A stretch of 64,000 nt of DNA, taken from assembly GCA_947179155.2 (NCBI GenBank), contig OX359273.1:46033023-46097022 (forward strand), in the 5' to 3' direction. Below are positions 37,001 through 48,400 of the stretch, piece by piece. The DNA is from Hedera helix (taxonomy: Eukaryota; Streptophyta; Magnoliopsida; Apiales; Araliaceae). The notes below the pieces were generated by a model. The model was not told the DNA's origin. It saw only the letters and a list, made by a program, of their open reading frames with translations, and did not search any database. The position numbers and the translations under genes were made by a program. Each line of letters opens with the position of its first letter. The stretch's first letter is position 1.

Positions 37001-37949
37001 CTTTTTTTGGAACAAAAAATCTTGGCAGATGGGACTTTTATTCTGGAATGGAGGTAGTATAAAAGCAAGCATTGTTCAGTTAAGATGACTTTATATATCA
37101 ATATGCACTTACCAAATAGTAAATTGTACTGCTTTCGAGTGAAGTGCAACTAGAGTAACTTTTCTTTCTTTAATTTTTCATTGTCAGTTTTGAAAGTTTT
37201 AGTATGTTATTTGGACTTTTGACAGTCCACAACAGTATAAGCTGAATGGCAGTTTTTTTTTTCCAGTAATAAATTTTAGTTTTAAACTAAGAAAGATCAT
37301 CAAAATATATATATATATATATATATATACATCTCCTAACATCACACCTCCCTAAGTTTTTCTTACTTATTATCAGTTACAATTTTGATATCTCTTGTTC
37401 ATAAAAGGATACTTTTTTGGAAAACAAGGAAATCATATTGCAAAATATAGAAAAGAAAAGAAAAGGTAACTAGGAAAGCCAATTTTTTTCATGATCTTTC
37501 AGGAACGAGTAATAGACTAGTTGTTGATATATGTATTCTTATTTCTATAAAGTTCCTTTTTTTTTTTTGCATGCAAGTAAATTCTGCATAAATAACTTGT
37601 GTGCATAATGACTAAAATTGTCCACATGCATATTTTTGTACGAAGTCAATTGTCACTGACGGTAATTATTTTTTGCAGTTATAGTTGATTTTTTCTTTTA
37701 AGATTCCATAATGCGCTCTAATCCTTTTTTTTATCTTTGATCTTTTCTTTTTAATTTCCCCACCTATTACAGATTGGTTTAAGCTCAAAGGGTGGAAATA
37801 GTCGCTGCTTTCAGTTGGTAAGAACTGATGGCTCTGTTGAGGAGTTCTCCTACCACAAGTGTATAAATCACGCTCTGGAGCTAATTGCTCCTGAAAGTGC
37901 AGCGGAATATAAATCACAGCGGTCAAAGTGGTTGAACAGAAGGATTTAA
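19032..37949 (+). CDS. NRPD1: RNA polymerase IV largest subunit (NRPD1)
   Basis: This is the largest subunit of plant Pol IV, which makes short RNA precursors of 24-nt siRNAs for RNA-directed DNA methylation in the nucleus. Eighteen coding exons join in frame to 1453 codons, the family's usual size: 19032-19115, 20205-20328, 20418-20525, 22300-22391, 22468-22677, 24577-24717, 24821-24916, 25011-26972, 27172-27335, 27445-27511, 27597-27715, 28591-28724, 31916-32172, 32364-32537, 32666-32803, 33808-34010, 36595-36706 and 37773-37949. The N-terminal clamp zinc site is C57-x2-C60...C68-x2-H71 (CEGHFG), followed by CPGC. The metal-A motif DFDGD is at residues 453-457. Pol IV-typical segments (GLSVSLSDIYLSSD, SEAAYSALDQPIS) separate it from Pol V. 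A C-terminal DeCL-like domain (about 1360-1450, EKIGSGPQEIK...FSYHKC) ends the protein. Intron 7 uses a GC donor. The exon 3 donor at 20526 was chosen for frame. Confidence 0.95.
23126..23660 (+). mobile_element. LINE retrotransposon relic in NRPD1 intron 5
   Basis: A degraded reading frame contains SANHIFILCPLSWDWWNSLF preceded by C..C-like residues. This is the pattern of the zf-RVT domain found at the C-terminus of plant LINE reverse transcriptases (ESxxHLFxxCPxxxxxW). The frame is interrupted soon after and no upstream RT core is seen, so only a short 3'-end fragment remains. Its exact boundaries are unknown. Confidence 0.6.
24917..25010 (+). other. NRPD1: GC-AG intron 7 of NRPD1
   Basis: The donor is AAG|GCAAGT and the acceptor is CTTCAG. 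Splicing here joins CLKISK to LRSGKSSSKAY in frame. No GT donor nearby keeps the frame. GC-AG introns are a known minority class and usually have strong flanking consensus, as here. Confidence 0.85.
25512..25526 (+). other. NRPD1: NRPD1 metal-A motif DFDGD
   Basis: These codons encode the invariant aspartate triad of the multisubunit RNA polymerase active site, which binds the catalytic Mg2+. All three aspartates are present, so the catalytic centre looks intact. The motif lies inside the 1962-bp exon 8. Confidence 0.95.
29342..29675. mobile_element. hAT-like MITE in NRPD1 intron 12
   Basis: The 334-bp element is bounded by TAGTGTTTTAAAAG on the left and TTTTTAGAACACG on the right, which form imperfect terminal inverted repeats. 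Identical 7-bp repeats TTACAAT flank it (29335-29341 and 29676-29682), close to the 8 bp expected for hAT. The interior contains GGCGCCTA, CTAGGCATTT and similar motifs common in plant MITEs of this kind. Confidence 0.7.
29683..31915. other. Remainder of NRPD1 intron 12
   Basis: A 79-codon open frame (29654-29893) and an acidic frame near 30110-30250 are visible, but neither matches a family I recognise and both are closed by nearby stops. From about 31060 the sequence is AT-rich. The intron is 3.2 kb in total and holds no recognisable gene. Confidence 0.5.
34011..36594. other. NRPD1 intron 16, with repeat debris
   Basis: This 2.6-kb intron contains a 22-bp tandem repeat at about 35164-35219 (TAGGATTCATGGGCATAATG, about 2.5 copies). 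It also has a hAT-type MITE-end-like string at about 35592 (AGGGTTGTGAACGAACCGAG) followed by related sequence to about 35680. No gene is seen. Confidence 0.5.
36812..37059. mobile_element. Stowaway-type MITE in NRPD1 intron 17
   Basis: The 248-bp element starts TACTCCCTCATTTCCAG, and its right end CTGGAATGGAGGTAGTA is the imperfect inverted copy. The CTCCCTC termini next to TA are the signature of Stowaway (Tc1/mariner-derived) MITEs. It lies between the last two coding exons. Confidence 0.75.
37305..37329. repeat. AT microsatellite
   Basis: About 12 AT units lie in NRPD1 intron 17, 245 bp after the Stowaway element. Confidence 0.8.
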
Positions 37950-39160
37950 TCCAAGCCACATATTTTGGAGGTACTATTATGGGAGGATAAGGTTTTGGTC
38001 TAAGATCATCTTTTCTTAAATGTTAGAGAAACTTCGGAGATCAATTGCTGAACTATTTGGTTTTTAAAGCTTTTGAGGAGACTTTGATTTCATTTATGTT
38101 ACGTACTCTCAGGGTGATACCATAATGGTGGCGGTCTCATTCCTTTTCCAAAGCACCATATGTTGTGCAGTATAGAATGTTGTGCTGCAAAAGATAAAGC
38201 AGTTAGACTGAACAGCATGATGTAAACATGTATCTTTTAGCCCAACCATCATAATTACAGGAGTCATGTTCTTAAGCTTCTTTTTGCTGCTTCCACTGAA
38301 AGTTGTTTGCCCGCAGTGAAAGTGCAGATAAGATTTAGTGGAAGTAGCAACGAGACGCTTTTAAGAGCATTTCCTTCTTTATTCATGTTGTATTATCTAT
38401 CCAAAATCTTTCTTCCTATGGAAAATCTACTAGTTATTTTCTGTTAAGCTTCATCAATTCTCCTACATGCATACATATGTATGCATTTTGTATTTCAATG
38501 TGCACCAACAGTTATGCGCCAACTGTTCACTAACAGAGAAAAAAGAGGATTGGGTCCAATTTAGAGTGCAGCAGACGTGCAGTGCACGTATAAGGAAAAT
38601 GACACAAATATGATGAATTTTGACTAACGTGAGGTTTTTTTTTTTTAATTTTTTTAATTTCATTTGATGATGATCATATCTTGGTTGATTGGAGGATTGC
38701 AGATGGATGTTGCAAAAATTAGAGTAATTATTCACAATTCGATTATGAGGACAGTGTTAGGTGATGTCTTCATTAATTATATATTATCATTTTAGCTCTG
38801 TCCAAATATGAAATTTATATAAATTTCATATATGTGGCACCATTTAGCATCGGAGTAGGAGAATAATTTTTTCAAAAATTGACTCCACCCTGTCAAAATA
38901 TTTTTTCAAAAATTGACTCCACCCTGTCAAAATTAAATGACCAAAAAAGGCAGTAAGTGGGCTAAACATGGTCGGTCACTTTCAGCGATCCCACCCACTC
39001 TTATGTTAAATTAATGCTTGAGAGGAAATAGTATGTTGAAGTTTTGGCAGCCACGTAGTTTTTCTCAAAATTGAAAGATTATTTTATATTTTTGAAATAA
39101 GTGAATAAAATTCTCTTCTTTTTCATATAATTATGAACCCCACCACAAGCAGGTCTCACA
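37950..39160. other. NRPD1 3' flank and intergenic sequence
   Basis: The NRPD1 3' UTR probably occupies the first several hundred bases; no polyadenylation site was chosen. A 34-bp perfect tandem duplication (TTTTTTCAAAAATTGACTCC...) lies at 38867-38934. No other gene is seen. Confidence 0.5.
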
Positions 39161-39162
39161 AG

Positions 39163-39750
39163 TAGGGGTGAGTAAGTAATTAAATTATCTTTGAAATCGC
39201 ATCAAAAATTGCACAAATCATACCAATTAAAATCGCACTAATGGTTCCGACATATGTGGCGATTTTAAGTGAATTGAAACATCACAAATGCGATTTGAGT
39301 TTGGTTTCTAGGCAAAAGCACATGCAATAAACCGCACCACACCATGCATTATCAAAATGAAGCATATCAAGAAGCATTATTATAATATACAAATATTTTG
39401 AATTATCCCAAATTATAATTATCTCTGTTTAGAATTTTCATATGTAAGGAGATAATATTATTCATGTTTTTAGGTTATATTTTGCTTTTGTTTAGACAAA
39501 ACATTATGAGTAAAGTTGTGTGTGATTGTGTGTTATCAAAGTGGTATTTAATATTGTGTGATGTTAAATTGTTAATTTAAATTGCATAAAATTTAATTAT
39601 TTTAATTGATTTTAAAACTGAAACCGTGCCAAATGAAACCACACTATACCAATCACAAGTGATTTTATGTGTGATTTTGAATTTGTCAAATCGTACCTAA
39701 GTGATTTTATGTGCGGTTTGAATTTCAAACCGAACATGTGTTCATCCTTA
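39163..39750 (-). mobile_element. hAT-like non-autonomous element, copy 1 (decayed)
   Basis: The element starts TAGGGGTGAG and ends TTCATCCTTA, a decayed inverted copy of the start. Its interior is the reverse complement of the element at 39759-40335, for example GTTTAGACAAAACATTATGA against its complement near 40009. Many sites that are C or G in copy 2 read T or A here. The candidate 8-bp flanks (CTCACAAG and CCCAAAAA) agree at only 5 of 8 positions. Confidence 0.7.
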
Positions 39751-39758
39751 CCCAAAAA

Positions 39759-40335
39759 TAGGGGTGAGCATGGTGCGGTTTGGTGCGGTTTGAAGCCCAA
39801 ACCGCACATGAAACCGCTTAGGTGCGGTTTGACAAATTCAAAACCGCACATGAAACCGCTTATGATTGGTGCGGTGCGGTTTTGAATCGTTTGGTGCTGT
39901 TTCGGTTCCAAAACCAATTGAAATAATTTAATTTTATGCAATTTAAATTAACAATTTAACATCACACAATATTAAATACTACTTTGATAATACACAATTT
40001 TACTTATAATGTTTTGTCTAAACAAAAGCAAAATAAAACCTAAAAACATGAATAATGATTTATCCTTATATATGAAAATTCTAAATAGAGATAATTACAA
40101 TTTGGGATAATTCTAAATATTTGTAATTCTTGATATGTTTCATTTAATAGTGCATGGTGCGGTGCGGTTTCTTAGATACGGTTTTGCTCGGAAACCAAAC
40201 CCAAACCGCATTTGCGGTTTTTCAACCACCTAAAACCGCCACATACGCCGAAACCGTTGGTGCAGTTTTAATTGGTGCGGTTTATGTGGTTTTTGGTGCG
40301 GTTTCGGAGGCAATTCGATTTTTTGCTCACCCCTA
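39759..40335 (+). mobile_element. hAT-like non-autonomous element, copy 2 (intact ends)
   Basis: The 577-bp element has terminal inverted repeats TAGGGGTGAGC and GCTCACCCCTA. A perfect 8-bp target-site duplication CCCAAAAA flanks it (39751-39758 and 40336-40343), as expected for hAT transposition. The subterminal regions are full of GTGCGGTTT and AAACCGCA repeats. It carries no transposase. It sits directly against copy 1 in opposite orientation. Confidence 0.85.
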
Positions 40336-40876
40336 CCCAAAAATATGTGATAAAAAGAATATACTATTTATTTGTCATAGAAACATAAAATAATCTCTCC
40401 TCAAAATTGGTGACTCCTCTTCTTGTCCTTCATTTATTGACTTGTGTGCTTTACATTCTAATATTCTACTTTAGTGTTCATGCATCACGTTTATAAACAA
40501 CAATTATTGGTCTTTGATTTGGATCAAGATTTTATATATAGTGCATTTGTGCATGTTATTTAACATTCATACAATAGATGTGCGTGCGCGTCTTTGTAAA
40601 AATTTAGATTGGTAATTCGGGTAAGTTACGGAATTTTTTATAAAATTTGTATTTTTTAAATTTATATATTATATGAAAACTAATATAAATAAATGAAATA
40701 TTTCAATTTTTGAATCTTTATTTTAATATATAGTATGCATTTTTTATTGATCAATAAATTTTATAATATTAATTTAGAGTTGTTATTAATTACTTCTAGC
40801 TTTATTCACTTTTGATGATAAATAATAAACTTCTTAATTTAAGTTGTTTTTTTATCTTAAATATCTTGTGCAAAAG

Positions 40877-40877
<1 letters not shown>

Positions 40878-40908
<31 letters not shown>

Positions 40909-40926
40909 GTGTGCGCGCGCGCGCGC
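40878..40926. repeat. AT then GT/GC alternating microsatellite
   Basis: About 12 AT units are followed by ATGTATGTGTGTGC and a run of GC. Alternating purine-pyrimidine GC/GT tracts can adopt Z-DNA. Confidence 0.75.
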
Positions 40927-41686
40927 TAAAAAGTCATATGATTAATTATACTTAGGTACTCGATACACTTTAAGAATTGACTGTCCATGGTTTCAATGAT
41001 TAACAAAAATTTATTACTCTAAAATATTTCTGAGGATATTTAATAAGAACATGATACTACGTTAATATTTTTTATGATTTTTTTTATTGTGAGATTCATG
41101 CATGCATGTATATATTGATATTAAATTATTTATTATTATTATTATTACTATGTAATTTGTATTAACTTTTTTTAATTGGATGACCAAGTTACCCTTAAAA
41201 TAACAAACCAAATTAATTAGATGCTATGTAAGCTTGACCGACATGAGACATGTATATATTGTAGTATTACTATTTTGATTTAAGTCTTTAAATGACATAA
41301 TATTCTTAATCTGTTATTTATTTTAACATTACACCTCTAGTAATAATTTTTTAATTAATATTAAGAACACATTTAAGAATATAAAATTAATTTAAAAGTC
41401 ATCATTTTTTATTTGTATTTTCGAACTTGAACCTATATACCATAACAAGAGATTTTGCGATTTAAGTATTAAACAACATCCTTGATTATTATCCAATATG
41501 AGAGAAGACTTGACACGTTTTACACATTGAACAGAGTCCACCTAACATACTGAAAAGTTAGTTAAGTCGGCTAAAATGGAACAGAGTTTAACAGGTCCAG
41601 CTAACATATTGAAAAGCTAGTTCAGTCGGCTAAAATGGATATATAAACATGATGAGATGGAAATGTGGTCATACTATTACTAAAGA

Positions 41687-41835
41687 ATAATTATAAATAT
41701 ACAATAATTAAAAATTATATTTATTTATATTATTAAAAAATAAAATATAATATTAAAATTCATATTATATTATATTTTTTAATAATATAAATAAATGTTG
41801 TTTTTGATGTAATATTTAATTGTTGTATGTATAAA
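41687..41835. mobile_element. Palindromic AT-rich MITE
   Basis: The left arm ACAATAATTAAAAATTATAT...TTTATATTATTAAAAAAT pairs with the right arm ATTTTTTAATAATATAAA...ATTTAATTGTTGTA. The core (AAATAAAATATAATATTAAA then ATTCATAT) is shared exactly with about 58898-58925, so it is a repeated family. Confidence 0.6.
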
Positions 41836-43329
41836 TTTACTTAATACTAAAACAATTCATAGACCATTATTTGTGGTATAATTCAGTTTTTTTGAAAGTT
41901 TTTCTTTCGTGAAAGAAAAAAAATATTTTTTTTAATTAAAATTACCGAAAATATCGTAATCTTACTTCCCTTTGATTGTCATAGAATAAGCTTTCTTTCA
42001 TTATATTTATTTTTTAATTTTATTAATACATATTTTTTGATAAAAATATTACACTCAATGATAAAATAATATTCGTTGTAAATAATTAATGACACGATAA
42101 AATTTATGTTAAATGTATATTAAAAAAATTTAAAAATAAGTGTAATAAAGAAAACCTAATTCGATTTTCTGTGTTGCATGTGTCAAAGCTGCTGAAATAT
42201 ATCACATGAATTGGCAAATACACATGCATGTATCATCAGATTTAGATCATTTGAAGATAAATGTAAATCATGTCAGATCAACACTCAGATTTATATCATA
42301 TTTGGGGTCAAACCAAGACAACAATCCAAATCATGCCAGACCGATAACGACATTAATGTCACATGGAAAAAGATTTAAATCTGGACTAATTTATGTCCAA
42401 TTTAAATTACGACTAATTTCTGTGTTTATTTTTTTTATCTAATATATATGGATAAGTAAATATTATCGATATAAATTTATCATTATATATAAAAACACTT
42501 TTATCATATATTAACAACACCTTTATTATATATTTTTTCATTTTATTTTAATTGACATTTTATAAAAAAAGCATATATTAAAATATCTTATTAATAACAA
42601 TAATTAATGGTTAATTTTAGTGTGACTTTTTTCACTTTGTTCTTTATATACTGCATCAAAATAAAAGTTAAAATGTCGAGTATTAAAAAATTAACAATAT
42701 AATAGTGCTACATGCCACTTCCTTAACAAGGGGAAAATCTACAAGTAGAGGCACTCCCTCCACAAATGGGCAAAGGCTTCACAAACTCCATCAAAGTGCT
42801 TATAACTCTACCCCATAAGCTTAGAAATCCGTACGCAACTCGTTCTTTAGAATTTGACGTTGCACATTTATCATTGGAAGGGAATACAAAGAACATGTGG
42901 TCTATATTTTTATATTATAAAATTTCCAGTTTGATCTTTTAGACTCAATTCACCAAATATTAAAATCTAAGTTGAATATGATCTTCTTTTTTCGGTTAAC
43001 AAAATTATGAATGTCGTAAAATATATAAGGAGTCCTCCTACTGATTGAAGTTAATTAATTCTACAAATTAAAATAAATTTTTTATATATACAAACCGAAC
43101 ATTTTGTCGGATACAGATTAAATGGCAGCCAAATCAAGCACGGTTCGGTAGAGCCTGACGTTATATTTGGCTCCAGCTCCAGCAATTTTGAATCATAATT
43201 AAATTTATTCCGAAGATCCGAGTTATTAGTGAAAAAGCCAGCTCAATGCCCGTGGTTTCCTCTATAATTTCATAATTTGGAAACTCCTCTACATATCAAA
43301 TGAGTTTGAATCTCAAATCTCTTCGCTTT

Positions 43330-43444
43330 CCCTTTACACGTGACCCTCGAAGCTTCTTCTGATCTCAATTGGACAACTCGAATCTCTCTCCTTCTGTTTG
43401 TGGACGCTTATCTAAGTCGTATTTCGGAGTACGACTACACTTCG
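43330..43444 (+). other. Probable 5' non-coding exon of the phosphate transporter
   Basis: The region is less AT-rich and ends at a donor (CTTCG|GTAATG, donor at 43445). The next in-frame exon begins at 44905, six bases before the ATG. A 5' UTR intron of about 1.46 kb is inferred. The transcription start is not determined. Confidence 0.5.
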
Positions 43445-43561
43445 GTAATGTCTCTTATTTATAATTCATTCGTTCATATATATAATATGAATCATACACA
43501 TGCATGTATGTCGATGATGAACTATTAATCACTTCTGCCGTTTTATTTGGAATTTTAACTG

Positions 43562-43562
<1 letters not shown>

Positions 43563-43627
<65 letters not shown>
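43563..43627. repeat. TTA microsatellite, about 21 units
   Basis: A near-perfect TTA/ATT trinucleotide run lies in the inferred 5' UTR intron of the phosphate transporter. The poly-Tyr and poly-Asn open frames across it are artefacts. Confidence 0.9.
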
Positions 43628-44090
43628 TTTTGTGTTTTGGAAATCTGTGGAATTGCTACAATAGTATGTTTGCACTGGATTTATATGTGCGGTTGAAAGG
43701 TGAAGTTTCCAGGAGTGGAAGATTTGAGTGCTTGTGTAGTTGTGTTTTATCTGAAATATCGGATACATTTAGCGTTTTTATGCTATATAGAATACTTAAT
43801 TGCTGATAAGTAATTCCGTGGCTTTTTAGTGTTTTCAATAAGTAGAGTTCCTTAGTTATACATATTTGTATATAATTAGAGTACATTATGCTGTGCATCT
43901 CACTTATATTGACTGGCATAGTTTTCTGAATTACTATGAGGTATAACAACAAACATGATTCTCCATACTTTAACGAAAAGGACTTTAGAAATTCCGTAAT
44001 AGTTCTGAGATTTAATAGAAAGTCGATAATGTTGTTATAGAAAGTAATGCCAGTTTCAGCACCCGTGTCATACAAGACAGAAGTTGGATG

Positions 44091-44180
44091 AAGTTGGTTC
44101 ATGGTGATCATTTACAAATGAAGTTAATTCATGGAGATCATGTACAAATGAAGTTGATTCATGGAGATCATGTACAAATT
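44091..44180. repeat. 30-bp tandem repeat, three copies
   Basis: AAGTTGATTCATGGAGATCA-type units start at 44091, 44121 and 44151, each followed by TGTACAAAT. They lie in the inferred 5' UTR intron. Confidence 0.85.
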
Positions 44181-44910
44181 TAGACCTGACTTTTATATGT
44201 AATTTAACTCTTGCCCATCCCCTGCGGTCAAAGAGTTTATATTTAACTGATTCTAAGGTTTATGATGAGATCATCATATACAAAATATTTCCTGCATTCT
44301 TTTCACGGAGACTCTGTTATTACCCTTCACTGAAAAATGAAAGAGGCAGTTTCTAATTTCATTTTTTATGATGGGAAATTGAAATGAAATTCTGAAAGTA
44401 TATATTGGCCAATTAGAACTTTGAAGACATGTGGCATTTGCTTATTATTGAAAAGCCTTGCTAACCCATTTATCTTATATTATAGATGTGATTAAGTGAT
44501 GATTTTCTTCCTTTGAGTTTGATTATTCTGTAAGCTGTTAACTGGTGATTGATAATGCTATATCAGCTTCAAAAGTTCTTAAACCAATGCCACCATGATT
44601 GTGAAGAATCTCGCATTTAAACTTACTGCTATAACATCAAACCAAGAATCAGTCCAATTACACCCAAAAAGCCAAAATGGGTTTGCCCCCATCTGGTGTT
44701 TTTTCTCCTTTCCTTTTTATGTAATTAAAATTTGCTTTTCAAGCAGTAATAGTGGAACTCATTCCTGGGAAGAATTATGATAGGTGAGGTGTTACTAGAA
44801 GTATTTACTTTGTCTGAATATCCAGAACAACCATGCTATATAGTACAATGGATAATTAAAGAATGCTTGATTTTCTTATATTTGTCATACTTCTGTTGAT
44901 GCAGTGAGAG

Positions 44911-45394
44911 ATGGTTGCTTTTGGGAAAAAGTTGAAGGAAAGACAAATTCAAGAATGGCAAGGGTATGTTTGATGTCATTTCATCTGTGTGCATTTTGCA
45001 TATTGTTTAATATAATGATTCTTTTAATAATTATAAAAAGAACAGGAATTGTTCAGTAATCTTAGCAGGGATTGTTGGTGAAAGGGTTTTTGCTTGATGA
45101 TTATTCAACTGCTATGTTACGAAAAAAAATACCTTATGAGCTATTTGGTTGAAAGGAATTGAGGGCGGAAAGGAATGACCATTCCGACCAAGCATTCTTT
45201 TCCGATGTTTGGTATGCTACGTTTGGTCGGAATAACCATTCCAACAGAATCATGTTTCCTTTATATATTAGAATAGCGTCGCGATTCCATTGAGTAAAGG
45301 AATGGAGAAAAAAATGTTAAGACAAAAATTTCCTCATCCATATAAATAAATAAATAAATAAATACATATAATATATTTAATATATAATATAATA

Positions 45395-45467
<73 letters not shown>

Positions 45468-48400
45468 ATATATAATATAATACATATATATACTTAATAT
45501 ATAATATTATATTTTTAATATGTATTATATTTGTTTTGTATATATATATATATAGAATATCTAATATTATATTTATTTTATGTTATATTATTATTAAAAT
45601 AATAATAATATTATATATGAATATATAATATAGTATTATAATATTAATATGTATTATACTTATTTTGGATTATTACACACACGCGCACACACATATAGTT
45701 AGTTAGTTAGTTAGGGATATTTTAGTCATTACATCATATTTCATTCCATTCTGATATAACTTTTAAGTAACGTTACCAAATGCATGAATAAAATATTCGA
45801 TTCTGATTCCATTATGATCAAATTTCGATTCCAACCATCATTTCATTTCATCCTAAAATGATTCCGTTTAACCAAACGACTTGTTATTGAATATATATCG
45901 ATATACTACTTATTTCCCCAACTATGACTAGAATAGGTTTAAATCTGATACATTCAAAGAAAATGAATTATGCGTTATCTTTAACATCACATGAAATTGA
46001 CTGAGAAAAGCCTCCATTGATGAAGTTTTCTAAGAGACTAGAAATGCTAGTTGACTAGAAAAAATGCATTTGTCTCCCCAACGAAGGATGGAAGAGATCC
46101 TTGAGGATATATAATTATGGGTGTCTTGTAAAGTTTCCTACTCTTTGGATACAGAATATTGTGATCACAAATAAACATCCGAGAAAACAGTAATTTGAAC
46201 AAGACATGAACCTGGGTGTCTGAGAAGAGAGAACGAGAGATAGATTCGACAATCATATAAAGTTAACTTAATCACTCCTATTTTGATTATGTCATCACTG
46301 TGGCACAATATGTTCTTTATTAATCTTTATGGCGAACATATCTTGTACTTTTTAGATACTACATCAACTACAAATTAATGAAGAAAAAGGTTAAACAATA
46401 TGCCCACCAGATTGAAGTTGGAGCACTTGATCGTCGACATGTTCTCAAGGATTTCTCAAGAATGCTGGATAACCAGGTATGATACAATAAAGATTGCACA
46501 CTTCCATGGACATGTTCAAGATTTGATATGCATGAAAGTGATTCATGGTAACATCTCTTGCTCATTAGTATAATCTTATTAACACATTAAAGTTAGTTAA
46601 ACTAAGCTTGTTTTGCAAGTTCTAGTAGGCGTTTATAGTTGTCAAATCCCATATTCCCAGTTGTGGGTTCATTAATAGTAGATGGTATCTTGGAATTTAA
46701 TCATTGAAAATCTATATCTTATGTAATACCCCAGTCCCATATCGTAACATGTGAGATACTTAGATGTGTATGTAAGGACTCATGTTGCTATCATTAATAT
46801 TTTCAGTCATAACCTTTTGAGTGAGTACGTGGTGGACTAAGATATTATTGAGACAACGCATTGAGCCTTATTATGCTATGATTTGATTTGATTCGGGATT
46901 TGACAGTGGTCGTTACATTTGGTACTCAAAGCCAACTCTTTAATGTTCGAGTCGAGTCATCTGATTGAGTTGTCGAAGGTGGGAACACGAAGGCGAGGTC
47001 ATCTGACTGGGTTGCTGAAAGTGAGAACACGAAGGCCGGTTTAGGAGGTTGTTGATATTATCACACAATGGTTAAAGAGGCAAAGAATTGGACTGTTCGT
47101 GATTATGTGTTCTGCCTGACAGGAACGTTAGGTATTTACGTGGGAGAATTTGCAACAACCTAGTCCCACATCATAATATACGGGATACTTAAATGTGTAT
47201 ATAATAACTCAAGTTGTTATCATTAATATCTTCAATCATAACATTTTGGGTGAGCCTGTAATAGGCTAAAATGACCTAAGAAGATCTTATTGAGACATCG
47301 CATTGAGCTTTATTATGCAATGATTTAATTCGGACTCAAGATTTGACCTGTATTGTTACACCTTATTCTCATGGTTGTTCAAGCACATGGCTTGATTTAG
47401 TTTGTAATAACTGTATGTGGTATAAGAAAATATTCTTTATAAAGAGCAGAAAATCTAGGGAAGTAATTTGATCCCTCGTTTAGAATACCAGATTGCAAAG
47501 GTCTAACATGACACCAAATTCCATTGACAAGCATCCTAGTTCATGGCCAACTCTCATTTAGGTAGATACTTTAAAGCAATGTTTCTTCCTTTTCTTCCTA
47601 ATAAGAGGATTATTGAAGGTCAAATAACGGTTTTTCGGCAATACACTAAGCTATTATTAAAATATTGTTGGTTATATTATCTTTATTAAAAACTATTTCT
47701 CCTTCATACACTTGTACATATACACTTGAAATATATGGAAGCATAGAATTTCTGCATAAAATGATTCTCAAACTCCATAGTGGAGAATCTAATTTCTTCC
47801 TTTCAGTGTTATTACTGTGTATATGATGGATTTCATTCTTTTTTGTTATTTCGATTGCAGATTGAAAAGATTGTCCTTTTTCTATTGGAACAACAAGGGA
47901 TGCTTGCAAGAAGGATCTCTGAACTCGGAGAGCAGCAGGAAGCTCTTCAGGAGCAACCAGATATATCCAAAATCTCTGAACTACGAGAAGCATATAGGGG
48001 CGTGGGGCGAGACCTTTTAAAGCTTCTCTTTTTTGTTGAGATAAATGCCATTGGTCTGCGTAAGATCCTCAAGAAGTTTGACAAACGTTTTGGCTATAAA
48101 TTCACCAATTACTATGTCAAAACTCGTGCAAATCATCCTTATTCTCAGCTTCAGCAAGTGTTCAAGCATGTGGTAATATACTTTAGCCAATGTTTCAGGC
48201 TCTTTTTCGTAGTTTTATTTTTACTGTTTTACTCTCTTTCAGTATTATATAGACTTAAAAAGCATTCTTAGAGGTACTCCCTGCTTAGAGGAAAAATTAT
48301 TCGAGGGGTAGAAAGGAGGTTTAGATAATGTGGTTTGCTTGGCAAAGACAAATGCAAATCAAGCTTACACTAATGACCAATGAAACTTGCAGGGGTTAGG

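Larger units (their letters stand above)
40344..43320. other. Intergenic AT-rich sequence between NRPD1 and the phosphate transporter
   Basis: No gene is seen. It contains an AT run grading into GTGTGTGCGCGCGC (40878-40926), an imperfect tandem duplication of about 57 bp at about 41527-41638 (unit ending AGTCGGCTAAAATGG), and a palindromic MITE at about 41687-41835. The last few hundred bases are the promoter region of the transporter. I saw no match to the phosphate-response motif GNATATNC there by eye. Confidence 0.55.
46722..47360 (+). mobile_element. TRIM retrotransposon in phosphate transporter intron 2
   Basis: Two diverged direct repeats of about 200 bp (46722-46917 and 47151-47360) share CCCA(T/C)ATC, TTATCATTAATAT-like, CGCATTGAGC and ATTTGAC...GTTACA. 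They start TG and end CA. After the left repeat lies TTTGGTACTCAAAGCCA, close to the initiator tRNA-Met primer-binding site (TGGTATCAGAGC). A purine-rich GTGGGAGAA precedes the right repeat. The flanks TCTTA and CCTTA agree at 4 of 5 bases. There is no coding capacity in the interior of about 230 bp. Confidence 0.75.

Noticed and set aside
39612..40393. Paired + and - frames with KPHMKPL-type repeats
   Set aside because: They come from the AAACCGCAC subterminal repeats of the two hAT-like elements.
43504..43806. Open frames with poly-Tyr or poly-Asn
   Set aside because: They are translations of the TTA microsatellite.
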